Part shown: positions 62,150 through 64,000 of the stretch, piece by piece | Position numbering within the stretch: position 1 is the stretch's first letter | How the letters are laid out: each line of letters begins with the position of its first letter | From: Rhodospirillales bacterium | Lineage (GTDB): Bacteria > Pseudomonadota > Alphaproteobacteria > Rhodospirillales > Casp-alpha2 | Length of the DNA: 64,000 nucleotides | Assembly (NCBI GenBank): GCA_017640505.1 | Contig: JAEPQO010000001.1 | Coordinates: forward strand, 1,442,625 to 1,506,624 | Reading direction: 5' to 3' | Made by a program: the position numbers and the translations under genes | The notes under the pieces: model-generated | Databases searched by the model: none | What the model saw: only the letters and a program-made list of their open reading frames with translations | What the model was told of the DNA's origin: nothing

Positions 62150-63058
62150 TCAACCGATGGTGACCCTGTCTCGGCCGTTCTGCTTCGACTTGTAGAGGTT
62201 GGCGTCCGCCGCGCTGACCAGATCGCCAATTTCCTGATCCTTGTCGAGTTTCACGTGCGCACCGCCGATGCTGATCGTGACATGGTCGCAGACGCTGGAC
62301 GATTTGTGCGGGATCTTCAGGAAATTGACCGCTTCCCGCAATGTCGCGCCAATCGCTTCGGCGCCGTCCAGGCTGGTCGACGGCAGCACACAGACGAATT
62401 CTTCGCCGCCGTAGCGCGCGACTTGGTCGCCCGGGCGGTGAACCGAAGACGACAGCGCCTTGGCTACGAGTGCGAGGCAGGCATCGCCCGCCTGGTGGCC
62501 ATAGGTATCGTTGTACTGCTTGAAGTGATCGATATCGATCAACAGCAGCGAGAGATCGCTGCCGGTGCGGATGCCGCGTTGCCACTCGGAGCGGAGGTGC
62601 TGGTCAAAGCTGCGGCGGTTCGGAATGCCGGTCAGGCCGTCGATGAAAGCGATCGTTTCCAGGTAGTCGCGGTAGCGCTTGAGTTGCAGGTGATTCTTGA
62701 CCCGTGCCGCGACGATCGGCTGTACGATCGGTTTGGTAACGTAATCAACCGCGCCGATCTCGAATCCCTTGGCCTCGTCAGCCTGATCGGTCATCGCGGT
62801 GGCGAAGATCACGGGTATGTTTTCCGTCTCCGGGTTTTCCTTGAGGCGGCGGCAAGTCTCGTAACCATCGATGCCGGGCATCATGATATCGAGAATGACG
62901 ATATCGGGTTTTTCCGTGAGGGCGAGCTGAATGGCCTCCTCGCCGCTCGTGGCGAACATGATGTCGCCGAGTTCCTCCAGCGCGCCGCTCATGACCTCGA
63001 TATTCAGGGGTTCATCATCGACGATGAGAATTTTCGATGTACTTTCCGGTATGTTCAC
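62150..63058 (-). CDS. REC-GGDEF response regulator diguanylate cyclase (PleD-like)
   Basis: 302 residues. The receiver domain (residues 10-125: ILIVDDEPLNIEVM, Asp in DIVILDIMMPGIDGYE, YVTKPI) is followed by a GGDEF domain (about 145-300) with RYGGEEF as active site and the inhibitory site RPGDQVARYGGEEF (RxxD five residues before GGEEF), so it is a feedback-inhibited c-di-GMP synthase activated by phosphorylation. Only one receiver is present, unlike PleD with two. Start overlaps the stop of the upstream REC/Hpt gene by 4 bp. Confidence 0.94.
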   Translation of the reverse strand: MNIPESTSKILIVDDEPLNIEVMSGALEELGDIMFATSGEEAIQLALTEKPDIVILDIMMPGIDGYETCRRLKENPETENIPVIFATAMTDQADEAKGFEIGAVDYVTKPIVQPIVAARVKNHLQLKRYRDYLETIAFIDGLTGIPNRRSFDQHLRSEWQRGIRTGSDLSLLLIDIDHFKQYNDTYGHQAGDACLALVAKALSSSVHRPGDQVARYGGEEFVCVLPSTSLDGAEAIGATLREAVNFLKIPHKSSSVCDHVTISIGGAHVKLDKDQEIGDLVSAADANLYKSKQNGRDRVTIG

Positions 63059-64000
63059 GCCGCGCCACCTTCATGATCATCTAATTCCCTACCAAGCTTA
63101 TGGAGGATTTGGCGGGCTTTTTCAAAATTCAGCTCGTTCGCGGCCTTCCGCAGTTCGCCAAGCGTGCCGTCGGCGGCGCCGGCGAGCGCGCTTTCCAGGT
63201 CATCGATCCGCTGCCGGGCGGAAATGCGTTTCGACGCGAGCGCGGCATCAAGTTCCGTTATGAGGGCGCTCACGTCGCTTTCCGAACTTGATTCTTTTGC
63301 AGCGCTTTTCGGTTTTTCGCGCGGGGGCTCGGCCGTCATCTTGTCCAATGCCGCCTTGACGCGGGCGTGGGCAGCGATCACAGCCGTTGCATCGGGCAGA
63401 TCGCCGTCGGCTTTATTCAATGCCTCTTCGTACGAACGGCATTCCGTCTGCAGGTCGTCGGCGCCGATGGTGCCGCCCAGACCGCCGACCGTGTGTACGA
63501 GCCGCGCTGCCGTTTCAATATCGCCGGCGTCCAGCGCCGTGCCCAGTTCGCCGGCAAAGTTCTGGTACTTCGCGTTGAAGTCGCTGAGCAATTTGGCAAA
63601 GAACGCATCATCCAGACCAAGCCGCCGCTTCGCTTCTGCAAAATTGAACCCGGCTTCATCGGCGGCCAATTGCGAGGTGGCTTCGACCTCCGGTGGCGGC
63701 GGGGGCGGGGACGCGGTTTGTGTTTCTGGGGGCGGCGTGACCTCCTCGCCGCTTTGGACGCGCCACTTGGCAAGCGTGTCGAACAGCCTGTTTGCTTCGA
63801 TCGGTTTTGAAACGTGGTCGTTCATACCTGCCTCGAGGCACGCGTCGCGTTCCTCGGCCATGGCATGCGCGGTCATGGCGATGATCGGGATATCTTCCAT
63901 ACCGGGAAGGGCGCGAATTGTACGGGTTGCATCGTAGCCGTTCATTTCCGGCATTTGCAGATCCATCAGAATGGCCTCGATCCCGTCGGGACTGTCCTTC
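63055..64000 (-). CDS. REC/Hpt protein, 5' part beyond the window (probable hybrid kinase)
   Basis: The frame is open to the window edge, so the N-terminus is missing. The visible 314 residues contain the C-terminal half of a receiver (MDLQMPEMNGYDATRTIRAL; HVSKPIEANRLF), a Pro-rich linker with PPPPPP, an Hpt domain with His in RLVHTVGGLGGTIG, and a Lys/Glu-rich coiled-coil tail. Hpt passes phosphate to a separate receiver, and the next gene is a REC-GGDEF cyclase, translated with overlap, a likely target. The upstream part probably holds a hybrid histidine kinase. Confidence 0.88.
   Translation of the reverse strand, partial: KDSPDGIEAILMDLQMPEMNGYDATRTIRALPGMEDIPIIAMTAHAMAEERDACLEAGMNDHVSKPIEANRLFDTLAKWRVQSGEEVTPPPETQTASPPPPPPEVEATSQLAADEAGFNFAEAKRRLGLDDAFFAKLLSDFNAKYQNFAGELGTALDAGDIETAARLVHTVGGLGGTIGADDLQTECRSYEEALNKADGDLPDATAVIAAHARVKAALDKMTAEPPREKPKSAAKESSSESDVSALITELDAALASKRISARQRIDDLESALAGAADGTLGELRKAANELNFEKARQILHKLGRELDDHEGGAA

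Noticed and set aside
1-64000. CRISPR arrays, rRNA genes, insertion sequences with transposases
   Set aside because: None seen: no regularly spaced repeats, no ribosomal RNA segments and no transposase or integrase motif on either strand.

Overview
The window is GC-rich, densely packed DNA from an alphaproteobacterium, most likely a free-living or marine Rhodospirillales-type organism. The clues are an alphaproteobacterial-style rpoH, an order of rne-amiC-mrcA-prfB, a DUF1849/EipB-like envelope protein, PAS_5-type proteins, Tat-exported ABC and TRAP binding proteins, and a REC-GGDEF protein of the PleD type. Taxonomy is inferred from gene content only.

Layout. 1-5838: JAMM peptidase, small membrane protein, rluD, rpoH, an unrecognised protein, nitroreductase and a Bcr/CflA transporter. 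6031-10775: an accessory island with tRNA-Ser(GCU), a phage-tail-like gene ending in an extraordinary Cys tail, a companion ORF, a 3'-truncated class III aminotransferase, a 77-codon ORF and a luxI/luxR quorum-sensing pair with a good lux-box candidate. 10933-15797: a transporter-like sensor kinase (SSS plus STAC plus kinase), its small membrane partner, a response regulator and a ScfR/MccR-type regulator. 16034-21178: a complete branched-chain amino acid-type ABC importer. 21281-28240: globin plus PAS protein, sensor kinase plus periplasmic protein, ppk2, response regulator, peroxiredoxin-like protein with a divergent AraC regulator, and an EamA transporter. 28302-36521: a TakP-like TRAP transporter whose large permease has a long coiled-coil tail, next to an isocitrate-lyase-superfamily enzyme, a TauD-type dioxygenase and a divergent LysR regulator. 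36596-42718: PAS protein, MarR/GST pair, YbaK, GST, CheY-like protein, wecC and wecB. 42863-50348: envelope and periplasm genes (DUF1849, PDZ, DsbA, DUF3047, M48, a GGT-like protein lacking the catalytic Thr) and an aminotransferase. 50445-59472: rne, amiC, mrcA, lysE and prfB with its programmed frameshift. 59473-60773: a two-gene cassette (DUF1330 and XRE regulator) bounded by 25-bp perfect direct repeats of the prfB 3' end. 60786-64000: SDR, fliL, a REC-GGDEF cyclase and the tail of a REC/Hpt protein cut by the window edge.

The two places that look least ordinary are (a) the Cys-tail gene pair at 6332-7993, which abuts and truncates a quorum-sensing-linked aminotransferase, and (b) the 1.3-kb regulator cassette at the prfB 3' end, which looks like a site-specific insertion without an integrase. 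Both are read from sequence alone; no database search was possible.
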